DNA of 11,958 bases from Reyranella sp. (GTDB lineage: Bacteria > Pseudomonadota > Alphaproteobacteria > Reyranellales > Reyranellaceae), in assembly GCA_004296815.1 (NCBI GenBank), contig SCVT01000107.1, forward strand, positions 1 through 11,958, read 5' to 3'. The notes under the pieces are model-generated. The model was not told the origin of the DNA and ran no database searches. It worked only from the letters and a program-made list of their open reading frames with translations. This document shows positions 5,513-11,958 of this stretch, piece by piece (within the stretch, counting starts at the first letter, position 1; the number at the start of each line of letters is the position of its first letter). The position numbers and the translations under genes are program-made.

Positions 5513-8025
5513 CCGACACGCTCTATGCCCTGTTGGCGATCGCGGTGGTGCTGACTCTCGTCAGCGTCCTCGTGCCCTTGGCCGAGCGTTTCCGCCTGCC
5601 GCACACCGTGCTGCTGGCCATCGCCGGCATGGGCCTGGGCTTCTTCGGCTCCTGGGTCGCGAGCGGCGGCATCAAGCTCGGCGTCCTGGGCGACGCCTTC
5701 ATCGGCCTCGACAAGCTCGAGGTCGGATCCGAGTTCTTCCTGCCCCTGTTCCTGCCGCCGCTCCTGTTCACGGCGGGCCTCACGATCGACGTGCGCCGCC
5801 TCATGGACGAGGTCCACGCCGTTCTGTTGCTCGCCATCGTGGCGGTGCTGGTCTGCATCGCCAGCGTCGCGGGCGTCGTTCACCTCGTCACCGGCATGGA
5901 CATCGTGGTCTGCCTGCTGCTGGGAGCCGTCGTGTCGACAACCGATCCGGCGGCCGTCATCGGCATCTTCCGCGACGTCGGCGCGCCCAAGCGGCTGTCG
6001 ATCCTGGCCGAGGGCGAGTCGCTGCTGAACGACGCGGTCGCCATCGCGGCCTTCGGCCTCTTCATGGGCATCCTGGTCGCCCGCGCGTCGGCCGATCCCT
6101 CGGCGGCCATGCCGACCGGCCCGACAGCGGCGATCGGCGTGTTCCTGCGTGAGTTCATCGGCGGCCTGGTGCTGGGCTTCATCATGGCGCGTGCCGCCAT
6201 GATGATCCTGCCGCGGCTCGGTGAATCGGACGCCGCCATCGCCTCGGTGACCGTGAGCCTCTGCTACCTCTGCTTCATTTTCGCCGACCGCTACCTCCAC
6301 GTCTCGGGCGTCGTCGCCGTCGTGATGGCGGCGCTGACCGTGGCCGCCTACGGCCCGACCCATCTCCACCCGCGGCAATGGTCGTCGCTGAAGCAGGTCT
6401 GGGCGCAGCTCGAGTTCTGGGCGAACTGCCTGATCTTCGTGCTGGCCTCGATGCTGGCGGCCGACGTGCTGCTCAAGATCACATGGATCTACGTCTGGGC
6501 GGTCGCCGCGGTCGCGATCGGCGCCTTTGCGGCACGAGCCCTGGTCGTGTTCGGCATGCTGCCGGTGCTCGAGACGTTCAAGCTCGTGCAGCCGGTGAAC
6601 GGGCAATACAAGGTGATCCTGGTGTGGGGCGGCCTGCGTGGCGCCGTGACGATCGTGCTCGCGATGGTCGCCTCGGGAAACCAGCAGATCCCCGAACCCG
6701 TGCGCGACTTCATCGCGCTCTCTGCCGTGCTGTTCGTGCTGTTCACCCTGTTCGTGAACGCCACGACGCTCGGCCTGGTTATGCACGGTCTGGGGCTCGA
6801 CAAGCTCAGCCGGCTGGAGCTTGCGTTGCGCGACCGCGTGCTGGCGCTGTCGCGCGTCAACGCCGACCGGCACCTGAGTCAGATCATGCGCCAGTACAAT
6901 GAGCGCATTGGCGGACTGGCCGTCGACCCGGCATCGGCCGGCGAGGCGGCCGTCGAGCCGCCGCCGGCCGAGCTGGCCCTCGACCTCGACGAGCGGGTGA
7001 AGATCGGCCTGGTCACGCTCTGCACGCGCGAGAAGGAGCTCTACCTCGAGCAGTTCGAGCAGCAGATCCTGTCGCGGCGCATGGTGGCGGTGCTGGCGGC
7101 CCGCGCCGACCGGCTGATCGACACGGTGCGCGACAAGGGCGTGCAGGGCTACGAGGAGTGGGTCGAGGAGATCGCCCGGCCCGACATCGGCTTCCGTCTG
7201 GCGCTCTGGCTGCATCGCCGGGCCGGTTTCGAGCGCATGTTGACCGAGCGGCTGGCCGACCGGTTCGAGATTTTGATGGTGTCGGCCAGCGTCCTGGCCG
7301 AGCTCGCCTCGTTCAACGCGAACTCGGTGGCGGATCTGCTGGGCCGCGAGGCCGAGGAGAGCCTTGCCAAGGTGATCGAGGGGCGCCAGTCCGCGGTCGA
7401 CGGCGCGCTGCGGGCACTGTCGCTGCAGTATCCCGGCTACTCCGAGTCGGTGCAGAACCGACAGCTCGAACGCGCCGCCATTCGCTTCGAGTCCGCCGAG
7501 TACACCCGCCGCCTGCGTGAGGGCATCATCAGCCGCGAGGTCTACAACGACCTCATCGAGCAGCTCGCCGAAAGGCGCGGCGCCGTGAGCAAGCGTCCGC
7601 CGCTCGATCTCGGCCTCGAGCTGCAGGCCATGATCGGCCGGGTGTCGCTGTTCGCTTCGCTCGACCAGCAGACAATCGTCGAGGTCGGCAAGCGACTGCG
7701 CGCGCTGGTCGCCTTGCCGGGAGAGAAGATCGTCGAGGCCGGCGGGCCGTCCGACTCCATGTACTTCGTGGCGGCCGGCGAGGTGACCGTCCATGTCCGC
7801 GCCATCCTGGTCACGCTGAAGGAAGGCGACTTCTTCGGCGAGATGGGCCTGCTGACGTCCCAGCCGCGCAACGCCGACGTCGTCGCCAACGGCTATTGCC
7901 ACCTGCTGGTGCTCTACAAGAAGGACTTCGAGAAGATCCTCGCCGGCCGGCCCGATGTGCGCAGCGCGGTCGAGGCGGTTGCCGCCCGCCGCATCGCTGA
8001 GAACGAGGCCAAGGCCGCCTCCTAG
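5509..8025 (+). CDS. Na+(K+)/H+ antiporter (CPA1/NhaP type) with C-terminal cyclic-nucleotide-binding domain
   Basis: An 838-residue inner-membrane protein. Residues about 1-430 form the CPA1 exchanger with roughly a dozen hydrophobic helices; key motifs are STTDPAAV at 143-150, GESLLNDAVAI at 169-179 (Asn174/Asp175, the ion-binding pair) and VWGGLRGAV at 372-380. Residues about 440-700 are soluble, charged and probably helical. Residues about 705-830 are a Crp/CNG-type domain: SLFASLDQQTIVEVG, then GEKIVEAGGPSDSMYFVAAGEVTVH, and the phosphate-binding cassette GDFFGEMGLLTSQPRNADV at 773-791 with Glu778 and Arg787 retained, so cAMP or cGMP binding is plausible. The layout resembles plant SOS1 and animal SLC9C1 exchangers, although no voltage-sensor helices are visible. 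It should exchange cations for protons under control of a cytosolic ligand. GTG 5509 gives the first helix; GTG 5497, four codons earlier and just after GAAAGG, is an alternative. Confidence 0.92.
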   Translation: MTDTLYALLAIAVVLTLVSVLVPLAERFRLPHTVLLAIAGMGLGFFGSWVASGGIKLGVLGDAFIGLDKLEVGSEFFLPLFLPPLLFTAGLTIDVRRLMDEVHAVLLLAIVAVLVCIASVAGVVHLVTGMDIVVCLLLGAVVSTTDPAAVIGIFRDVGAPKRLSILAEGESLLNDAVAIAAFGLFMGILVARASADPSAAMPTGPTAAIGVFLREFIGGLVLGFIMARAAMMILPRLGESDAAIASVTVSLCYLCFIFADRYLHVSGVVAVVMAALTVAAYGPTHLHPRQWSSLKQVWAQLEFWANCLIFVLASMLAADVLLKITWIYVWAVAAVAIGAFAARALVVFGMLPVLETFKLVQPVNGQYKVILVWGGLRGAVTIVLAMVASGNQQIPEPVRDFIALSAVLFVLFTLFVNATTLGLVMHGLGLDKLSRLELALRDRVLALSRVNADRHLSQIMRQYNERIGGLAVDPASAGEAAVEPPPAELALDLDERVKIGLVTLCTREKELYLEQFEQQILSRRMVAVLAARADRLIDTVRDKGVQGYEEWVEEIARPDIGFRLALWLHRRAGFERMLTERLADRFEILMVSASVLAELASFNANSVADLLGREAEESLAKVIEGRQSAVDGALRALSLQYPGYSESVQNRQLERAAIRFESAEYTRRLREGIISREVYNDLIEQLAERRGAVSKRPPLDLGLELQAMIGRVSLFASLDQQTIVEVGKRLRALVALPGEKIVEAGGPSDSMYFVAAGEVTVHVRAILVTLKEGDFFGEMGLLTSQPRNADVVANGYCHLLVLYKKDFEKILAGRPDVRSAVEAVAARRIAENEAKAAS

Positions 8026-8030
8026 TCGGG

Positions 8031-8047
8031 TTGCCCCTGCAGGGCAA
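8031..8047. repeat. Inverted repeat between the antiporter and gatC
   Basis: TTGCCC (8031-8036) and GGGCAA (8042-8047) pair perfectly over a CTGCA loop, and the core CCCTGCAGGG is itself palindromic. Rightward it is followed by AAAAC rather than a U-run, so it is at best a weak terminator for the antiporter mRNA. It could equally be an operator overlapping the gatC promoter: TTGCCC is 17 bp upstream of a weak TACCAA (8054-8059). I cannot choose between these. Confidence 0.35.
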
Positions 8048-8089
8048 AACGGCTACCAACCGCGCCGAATACGCTTCCGGAGTGTTGTC

Positions 8090-8407
8090 ATGTCGCTCGA
8101 CAAGGACACGGTGGCGCGCATCGCGCGGCTCGCCCGTCTCAAGGTTCCCGAAGAGGAGCTGGCGCCGCTCGCCGGCGAGCTCTCGGGCATTTTTGCCTGG
8201 ATCGAGCAACTGAATGAGGTCGACACGAAGAACGTCGAGCCGCTGTCGTCCGTCTCCGACGTGACGCTGCCGATGCGGGCGGACAAGGTCACCGATGGCG
8301 GCGTCGCGGCCCGGGTGCTGGCCAACGCCCCGGGCGGCGCGGTCTACATCGATCCGAGCGACAAGAACGCCGGCGGCTTCTTCACCGTCCCGAAGGTGGT
8401 GGAGTAG
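8090..8407 (+). CDS. gatC: Glutamyl-tRNA(Gln)/aspartyl-tRNA(Asn) amidotransferase subunit C
   Basis: A 105-residue cytosolic subunit of the GatCAB complex, which converts Glu-tRNA(Gln) and/or Asp-tRNA(Asn) to the amidated forms; GatC clamps GatA to GatB. Family marks are LDKDTVARIARLARLKV at 3-19, FAWIEQLNEVDT at 35-46, and the end GFFTVPKVVE at 96-105. Between LANAP and GFFTV there are about nine more residues (GGAVYIDPSDKNA region, 82-94) than I expect from usual GatC proteins. ATG 8090 has GGAG at 8079-8082, seven bases upstream. gatA follows after three bases. Confidence 0.95.
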   Translation: MSLDKDTVARIARLARLKVPEEELAPLAGELSGIFAWIEQLNEVDTKNVEPLSSVSDVTLPMRADKVTDGGVAARVLANAPGGAVYIDPSDKNAGGFFTVPKVVE

Positions 8408-8410
8408 ACC

Positions 8411-9883
8411 ATGGCGGCTCTCACCGATCTCACCGTCGCCCAGCTCGGTGCCGCGCTCGCCAAGAAAGAGGCGAGCGCCGTTGAAGTGGCCGATGCGCAC
8501 CTGAAGAAGCTCGACGAGCATCGCGCGCTCAACGCCTTCATCACCGAGACGCCCGACAAGGCGCGCGAGATGGCCAAGGTCTCAGACGCGCGCCGCGCGA
8601 AGGGGGAGGCGGGCCTGCTCGAAGGTGTGCCGCTCGCCATCAAGGATCTCTTCTGCACCGAGGGTGTGCAGACGACGGCGGGGAGCCACATCCTCGGAGG
8701 CTTCGTGCCGCAGTACGAGAGCACCGTGACGACCAACCTCTGGAGGTCGGGTGCGATCATGGTCGGCAAGACCAACCTCGATGAGTTCGCGATGGGCTCG
8801 TCGAACATGACCAGCCACTTCGGCGGCGTCGAGAACCCGTGGAAGCGCAAGGGCGACAACCGCAAACTGGTGCCGGGCGGATCGTCCGGCGGCTCGGCTG
8901 CGGCGGTCGCGGCCTATATGGTGCCGGGCAGCACCGGCACCGACACCGGCGGCTCGATTCGCCAGCCGGCGGCCTTCTGCGGCATCGTCGGCCTGAAGCC
9001 GACCTACGGCCGCTGCTCGCGCTGGGGAGTCGTGGCCTTCTCGAGCTCGCTCGACCAGCCGGGCCCGTTCGCGCGCACCGTCGAGGACACGGCGCTGTTG
9101 CTGCAGGCAATGTCGGGGCACGATCCGAAGGACTCGACCTCGGCACCGCTGCCGGTGCCGGACTTCGCCGCCGCTGCGCGCAACCCGGACATCAAGGGCC
9201 TGAAGGTCGGCGTTCCGAAGGAGTACCGCGTCGACGGCACCGCGGCCGAAATCGTGGCGCTGTGGGACGAGGGACTGGAGATGCTGAAGGCGGCCGGCGC
9301 GCAGCCGGTCGAGGTCTCGCTGCCCCACACCAAGTACGCGCTGCCGGCCTACTACATCGTGGCGCCGGCGGAGTGCTCGTCGAACCTCGCGCGCTACGAC
9401 GGCGTGCGCTACGGGCTGCGCGTTCCCGGCAAGGATCTCACCGACATGTACGAGAGTACGCGCGGCGCGGGCTTCGGCAAGGAGGTGCGCCGCCGCATCA
9501 TGATCGGCACCTACGTGCTGTCGGCAGGCTACTACGACGCCTACTACAAGAAGGCGCAGCAGATCCGTCAGCTCATCGCGCAGGATTTCCGGAACGCGTT
9601 CGAGAAGTGCGACGTGCTGCTGACGCCCACGGCGCCGACGGCCGCCTTCGCCGCCGGTGAGAAGATGGACGATCCGGTGACCATGTACCTCAACGACATG
9701 TTCACCATCCCTGCCTCGATGGCGGGCCTGCCCGGCATCTCGGTGCCGGCCGGCGTCGACAAGGACGGCCTGCCGCTCGGCCTGCAGCTGATCGGCCGCG
9801 CCTTCGACGAGGTGACGATGCTGCGTGCTGCGGCGGCGCTGGAGAAGGCCGCTGGTTTCAGCGGCCGCGCCGCGGGCTACTAG
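8411..9883 (+). CDS. gatA: Glutamyl-tRNA(Gln)/aspartyl-tRNA(Asn) amidotransferase subunit A
   Basis: A 490-residue glutaminase subunit of GatCAB, normal length. It carries the amidase-signature catalytic triad: Lys78 in [10 protein letters not shown], cis-Ser158 in [10 protein letters not shown] and nucleophile Ser182 in [11 protein letters not shown], which releases ammonia from glutamine for use by GatB. GatA-specific segments such as [11 protein letters not shown] at 122-132, [18 protein letters not shown] at 189-206 and the [13 protein letters not shown] region near the C-terminus separate it from general amidases. GGAG at 8401-8404 lies six bases before ATG 8411. gatC is immediately upstream; gatB does not follow. 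Instead a LysE-type exporter begins one base after the stop. Confidence 0.97.
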   Translation: MAALTDLTVAQLGAALAKKEASAVEVADAHLKKLDEHRALNAFITETPDKAREMAKVSDARRAKGEAGLLEGVPLAIKDLFCTEGVQTTAGSHILGGFVPQYESTVTTNLWRSGAIMVGKTNLDEFAMGSSNMTSHFGGVENPWKRKGDNRKLVPGGSSGGSAAAVAAYMVPGSTGTDTGGSIRQPAAFCGIVGLKPTYGRCSRWGVVAFSSSLDQPGPFARTVEDTALLLQAMSGHDPKDSTSAPLPVPDFAAAARNPDIKGLKVGVPKEYRVDGTAAEIVALWDEGLEMLKAAGAQPVEVSLPHTKYALPAYYIVAPAECSSNLARYDGVRYGLRVPGKDLTDMYESTRGAGFGKEVRRRIMIGTYVLSAGYYDAYYKKAQQIRQLIAQDFRNAFEKCDVLLTPTAPTAAFAAGEKMDDPVTMYLNDMFTIPASMAGLPGISVPAGVDKDGLPLGLQLIGRAFDEVTMLRAAAALEKAAGFSGRAAGY

Positions 9884-9884
9884 C

Positions 9885-10487
9885 ATGTCGGCGGAACTCT
9901 ACGCCGCCTTCCTCGTCGCCTGCCTGGTCGTGGTCGTCGTGCCGGGCCCGACGGTGACGCTCATCATCGCCAACAGCGTCCAGCATGGCGTGCGCGCCGG
10001 CCTGCTCAATGCCGTGGGCACACAGGTCGGGCTGGCGGTCATGATCGGGATCGTGGGCATCGGGCTCACCTCGCTGATCGAGGCGGCGGGCCACTGGTTC
10101 GACTGGCTGCGTCTTGCAGGCGCGGCCTATCTCGTGTGGCTGGGCTGGAAGATGATCCGCTCCTCGGGCGAGCAGGCCGAGCTGGTGCCGCCGCGCGGCG
10201 GCTTCCTGATGCAGGGCGCACTGGTCGCGCTCAGCAACCCCAAGACCCTGATCTTCTTCGGCGCCTTCTTCCCGCAGTTCATCGATCCCGCACGCGACTA
10301 CGGAATGCAGATCGCGATCATGGGCGTCACGGCCATGCTGTTTGCCGCAGTGTCCGACAGTGCCTACGCCTTCGCCGCTGGCCGCGCCGGCCGGGCGCTT
10401 TCCGCCAAGCGAGTGCGGCTGATGACGCGGCTGAGCGGCAGCTTCCTGATCGGCGGGGGCGTCTGGCTGGCGCTGTCGCGCCGCTGA
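9885..10487 (+). CDS. LysE/RhtB-family amino-acid exporter
   Basis: A 200-residue inner-membrane protein of typical family length with about six hydrophobic helices. Signature motifs are VPGPTVTLIIANSVQHGVRAG at 19-39, the segment GAAYLVWLGWKMIR at 78-91, and GALVALSNPKTLIFFGAFFPQF at 111-132, all diagnostic of LysE/RhtB exporters. Members expel lysine, arginine, homoserine, threonine or similar solutes by the proton-motive force; the substrate is not readable from sequence. ATG 9885 is one base after the gatA stop and no clear SD precedes it apart from gatA codons, so it is probably translated by coupling. The deacylase-like gene 33 bases downstream offers a possible link: export of amino acids released from acylated forms. 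Confidence 0.92.
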   Translation: MSAELYAAFLVACLVVVVVPGPTVTLIIANSVQHGVRAGLLNAVGTQVGLAVMIGIVGIGLTSLIEAAGHWFDWLRLAGAAYLVWLGWKMIRSSGEQAELVPPRGGFLMQGALVALSNPKTLIFFGAFFPQFIDPARDYGMQIAIMGVTAMLFAAVSDSAYAFAAGRAGRALSAKRVRLMTRLSGSFLIGGGVWLALSRR

Positions 10488-10495
10488 GGCGTACA

Positions 10496-10512
10496 CTCCC
10501 GGCAACCGGGAG
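10496..10512 (+). promoter_or_regulatory. 7-bp hairpin that overlaps the ribosome binding site of the deacylase-like gene
   Basis: CTCCCGG (10496-10502) and CCGGGAG (10506-10512) pair exactly across a 3-base CAA loop. The right arm contains the only SD-like sequence (GGGAG, 10508-10512), eight bases before ATG 10521. In mRNA from the upstream genes this stem would hide the SD. There is no following U-run, so intrinsic termination is unlikely. Confidence 0.55.
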
Positions 10513-10520
10513 AAACGAAC

Positions 10521-11958
10521 ATGGCGAAGGAATTCGATCTGGTCGTGCGCGGCGGCAACGTGGCGGACGGCACGGGTGCCGCGATCCGGCAAGCCGACAT
10601 CGCGGTGAAGGACGGCAAGATTGCAGCCGTCGGCAAGGTCGCTGGGCAGGGCGCCGAGGAGATCGACGCCAAGGGCCTGCTGGTCACGCCGGGATTCGTC
10701 GACATCCATACCCACTATGACGGGCAGGCGACTTGGGATTCGCGCCTGCAGCCGTCGAGCTGGCATGGCGTGACGACCGCGGTGATGGGCAATTGCGGCG
10801 TGGGCTTCGCGCCGGTGAAGGTCGAGGATCGCCAGCGCCTGATCGAGCTGATGGAAGGGGTCGAGGACATTCCCGGCGCCGCGCTCGACGAGGGCCTCAA
10901 CTGGTCCTGGGAATCGTTCGGCCAGTATCTCGATGCGCTCGACGCCCGGCCGCGCGACATGGATCTCGGGGCCCAGCTTCCGCACGGCGCACTGCGTGTC
11001 TTCGTGATGGGCGAGCGCGCCGCCAAGCTCGAGGAAGCGACAGCGGAAGAAGTCGCGCAGATGCGCGCGCTGACCGCGCAGGCGATGCGCGATGGCGCGC
11101 TGGGCTTCTCGACCTCGCGCACCCTCAACCACCGCACCGTGAAGGGCGACCCGACGCCGTCGCTGCGCGCCTCCGAGGCCGAGCTGCTGGGCATCGCGCT
11201 CGGCATGAAGGACGCGGGCTCGGGCGTCATCGAGTTCATCTCCGACTTCAACACGCCCAATCCCGAGACCGAGTTCGAGATGCTCGACCGGCTGCTCACC
11301 GCATCGGGGCGGCCGTTCTCGGTGTCTCTGGCGCAGCGCCATTCGCGCCCCGACGGCTGGCGCCGCCTGCTCGGTCTGGTCGAAGGGCTGGCAGCCAAGG
11401 GGCACAGCGCCAAGGCGCAGGTCGCGCCGCGTCCGATCGGCGTGCTGCAGGGACTGCAGGCGAGCCGCATCCCGTTCTCCATGTGCGCCGCCTACAAGGC
11501 GATCCAGCACAAGAGCGTGGCGGAGCGCCTGGCGATCATGCGCGATTCCGCCTTCCGCGCGCAGATCCTGAAGGAGAGCCACGAGCCGCTGCGCTCGGAG
11601 ATGGCGGCGCGGCTCACCGACTTCGACCGCATGTTCCCGCTGGGCGATCCGCCGGACTACGAGCCTGCGCAGGAGAAGTCGCTGGGCGCGCAGGCCCGCC
11701 GCGAGAACCGCGATCCGCGCGAGGTCGTCTACGACTATCTGGTCGAAGGCGAGGGCAAGAACTTCATCTTCGCGCCGTTCGCCAACTATGCGGCCTTCAA
11801 TCTCGACTGCTGCAGCGAGATGATGCAGAGCCCGCACACGCTGATCGGCCTGGGCGACGGCGGCGCCCATGTCGGCCTGATCTCCGACGGCTCCTACCCG
11901 ACCTACCTGCTGGCGCATTGGGGCCGCGACCGCAAGAGCGGCAAGCTCGACGTGTCGT
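10521..11958 (+). CDS. N-acyl-D-amino-acid deacylase-like amidohydrolase (partial, C-terminus outside window)
   Basis: 479 codons are visible; family members of this type are usually somewhat longer, so roughly the last sixth is missing. It is cytosolic, with the composite fold of an N-terminal beta-sandwich (FDLVVRGGNVADGTG, DIAVKDGKIAAVG) followed by the TIM barrel. TPGFVDIHTHYDGQ at 56-69 gives the H-x-H metal pair (His63, His65), and GNCGVGFAPV at 90-99 supplies the Cys seen in D-aminoacylases. EGVEDIPGAAL, LNWSWESFGQYLDAL and, near the right edge, LIGLGDGGAHVGLISDGSYP support the D-aminoacylase/N-acyl-D-amino-acid deacylase group (amidohydrolase 3 family). Known members release D-amino acids from N-acyl forms; homologues in this subgroup are mostly untested, so the substrate is uncertain. 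ATG 10521 follows GGGAG at 10508-10512, which lies in a hairpin. Confidence 0.88.
   Translation, partial: MAKEFDLVVRGGNVADGTGAAIRQADIAVKDGKIAAVGKVAGQGAEEIDAKGLLVTPGFVDIHTHYDGQATWDSRLQPSSWHGVTTAVMGNCGVGFAPVKVEDRQRLIELMEGVEDIPGAALDEGLNWSWESFGQYLDALDARPRDMDLGAQLPHGALRVFVMGERAAKLEEATAEEVAQMRALTAQAMRDGALGFSTSRTLNHRTVKGDPTPSLRASEAELLGIALGMKDAGSGVIEFISDFNTPNPETEFEMLDRLLTASGRPFSVSLAQRHSRPDGWRRLLGLVEGLAAKGHSAKAQVAPRPIGVLQGLQASRIPFSMCAAYKAIQHKSVAERLAIMRDSAFRAQILKESHEPLRSEMAARLTDFDRMFPLGDPPDYEPAQEKSLGAQARRENRDPREVVYDYLVEGEGKNFIFAPFANYAAFNLDCCSEMMQSPHTLIGLGDGGAHVGLISDGSYPTYLLAHWGRDRKSGKLDVS

Noticed and set aside
5443..7902. The alpha/beta hydrolase frame stays open upstream, giving a reading frame of more than 1000 codons on the minus strand opposite the antiporter.
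   Set aside because: The antisense part is rich in Gln, His, Arg and Asp in the low-complexity way of high-GC shadow frames, while the plus-strand antiporter has complete family motifs. The hydrolase fold begins at ATG 5442.
9858..11918. A minus-strand open frame of about 686 codons opposite lysE and the deacylase-like gene.
   Set aside because: Both plus-strand genes are convincing families and this frame has only shadow-type composition.
1..11958. tRNA or rRNA genes, CRISPR repeats, insertion sequences, integrase or phage genes.
   Set aside because: None seen: no regularly spaced direct repeats, no transposase motifs, no cloverleaf-like segment in the short gaps, and base use looks uniform across the window.

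Overview
The window is high-GC, tightly packed, single-copy chromosomal-looking DNA with almost no spacer. The gene set points to an alphaproteobacterium: gatC-gatA beside a ruvX/yqgF gene, a MauG-type di-heme protein with a small exported partner, YceI, PhyH, and a long cation/proton antiporter with a cyclic-nucleotide domain. A Reyranella- or Bradyrhizobium-like host is a guess from gene content and style only. I see no rRNA, tRNA, CRISPR array, insertion sequence, phage gene or attachment site.

Left arm (1-4200): two divergent operons start 45 bp apart. Leftward are a PhyH-type Fe(II)/2-oxoglutarate dioxygenase and a YceI-family exported protein that overlaps its end and leaves the window. 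Rightward are a second, unrelated Fe/2OG-type oxygenase (TIGR02466-like), an exported amidohydrolase, a small exported YtkA-like protein with a His/Met cluster, and a di-heme MauG/cytochrome c peroxidase-family protein. The last three are joined by 4-base stop/start overlaps (TTGA, GTGA). Together this predicts two cytosolic non-haem iron oxygenases and four exported proteins, three of them plausible metal or redox proteins. I know no characterised pathway with this set, so it is the best candidate here for an undescribed system.

Middle (4197-8025): ruvX (yqgF) and an alpha/beta hydrolase run leftward. ruvX ends against the MauG-like gene, the two stop codons sharing one palindromic CTAG. Diverging from the hydrolase is an 838-codon Na+/H+ antiporter with a C-terminal cyclic-nucleotide-binding domain. 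It is preceded by a 15-codon leader ORF containing a perfect 7-bp hairpin.

Right arm (8090-11958): gatC and gatA, the glutamyl-tRNA(Gln)/aspartyl-tRNA(Asn) amidotransferase subunits, without gatB following. A LysE/RhtB-type exporter starts one base after gatA. An N-acyl-D-amino-acid deacylase-like amidohydrolase follows and runs off the right edge; its ribosome binding site lies in one arm of a 7-bp hairpin.

A recurring regulatory pattern: in both divergent gaps (1116-1160 and 5443-5508) every ATG facing outward has a -10-like hexamer ending only 6 or 7 bases before it, and mostly no Shine-Dalgarno sequence. That suggests leaderless mRNAs. All gaps between genes are shorter than 100 bp, so there is no long unassigned stretch.
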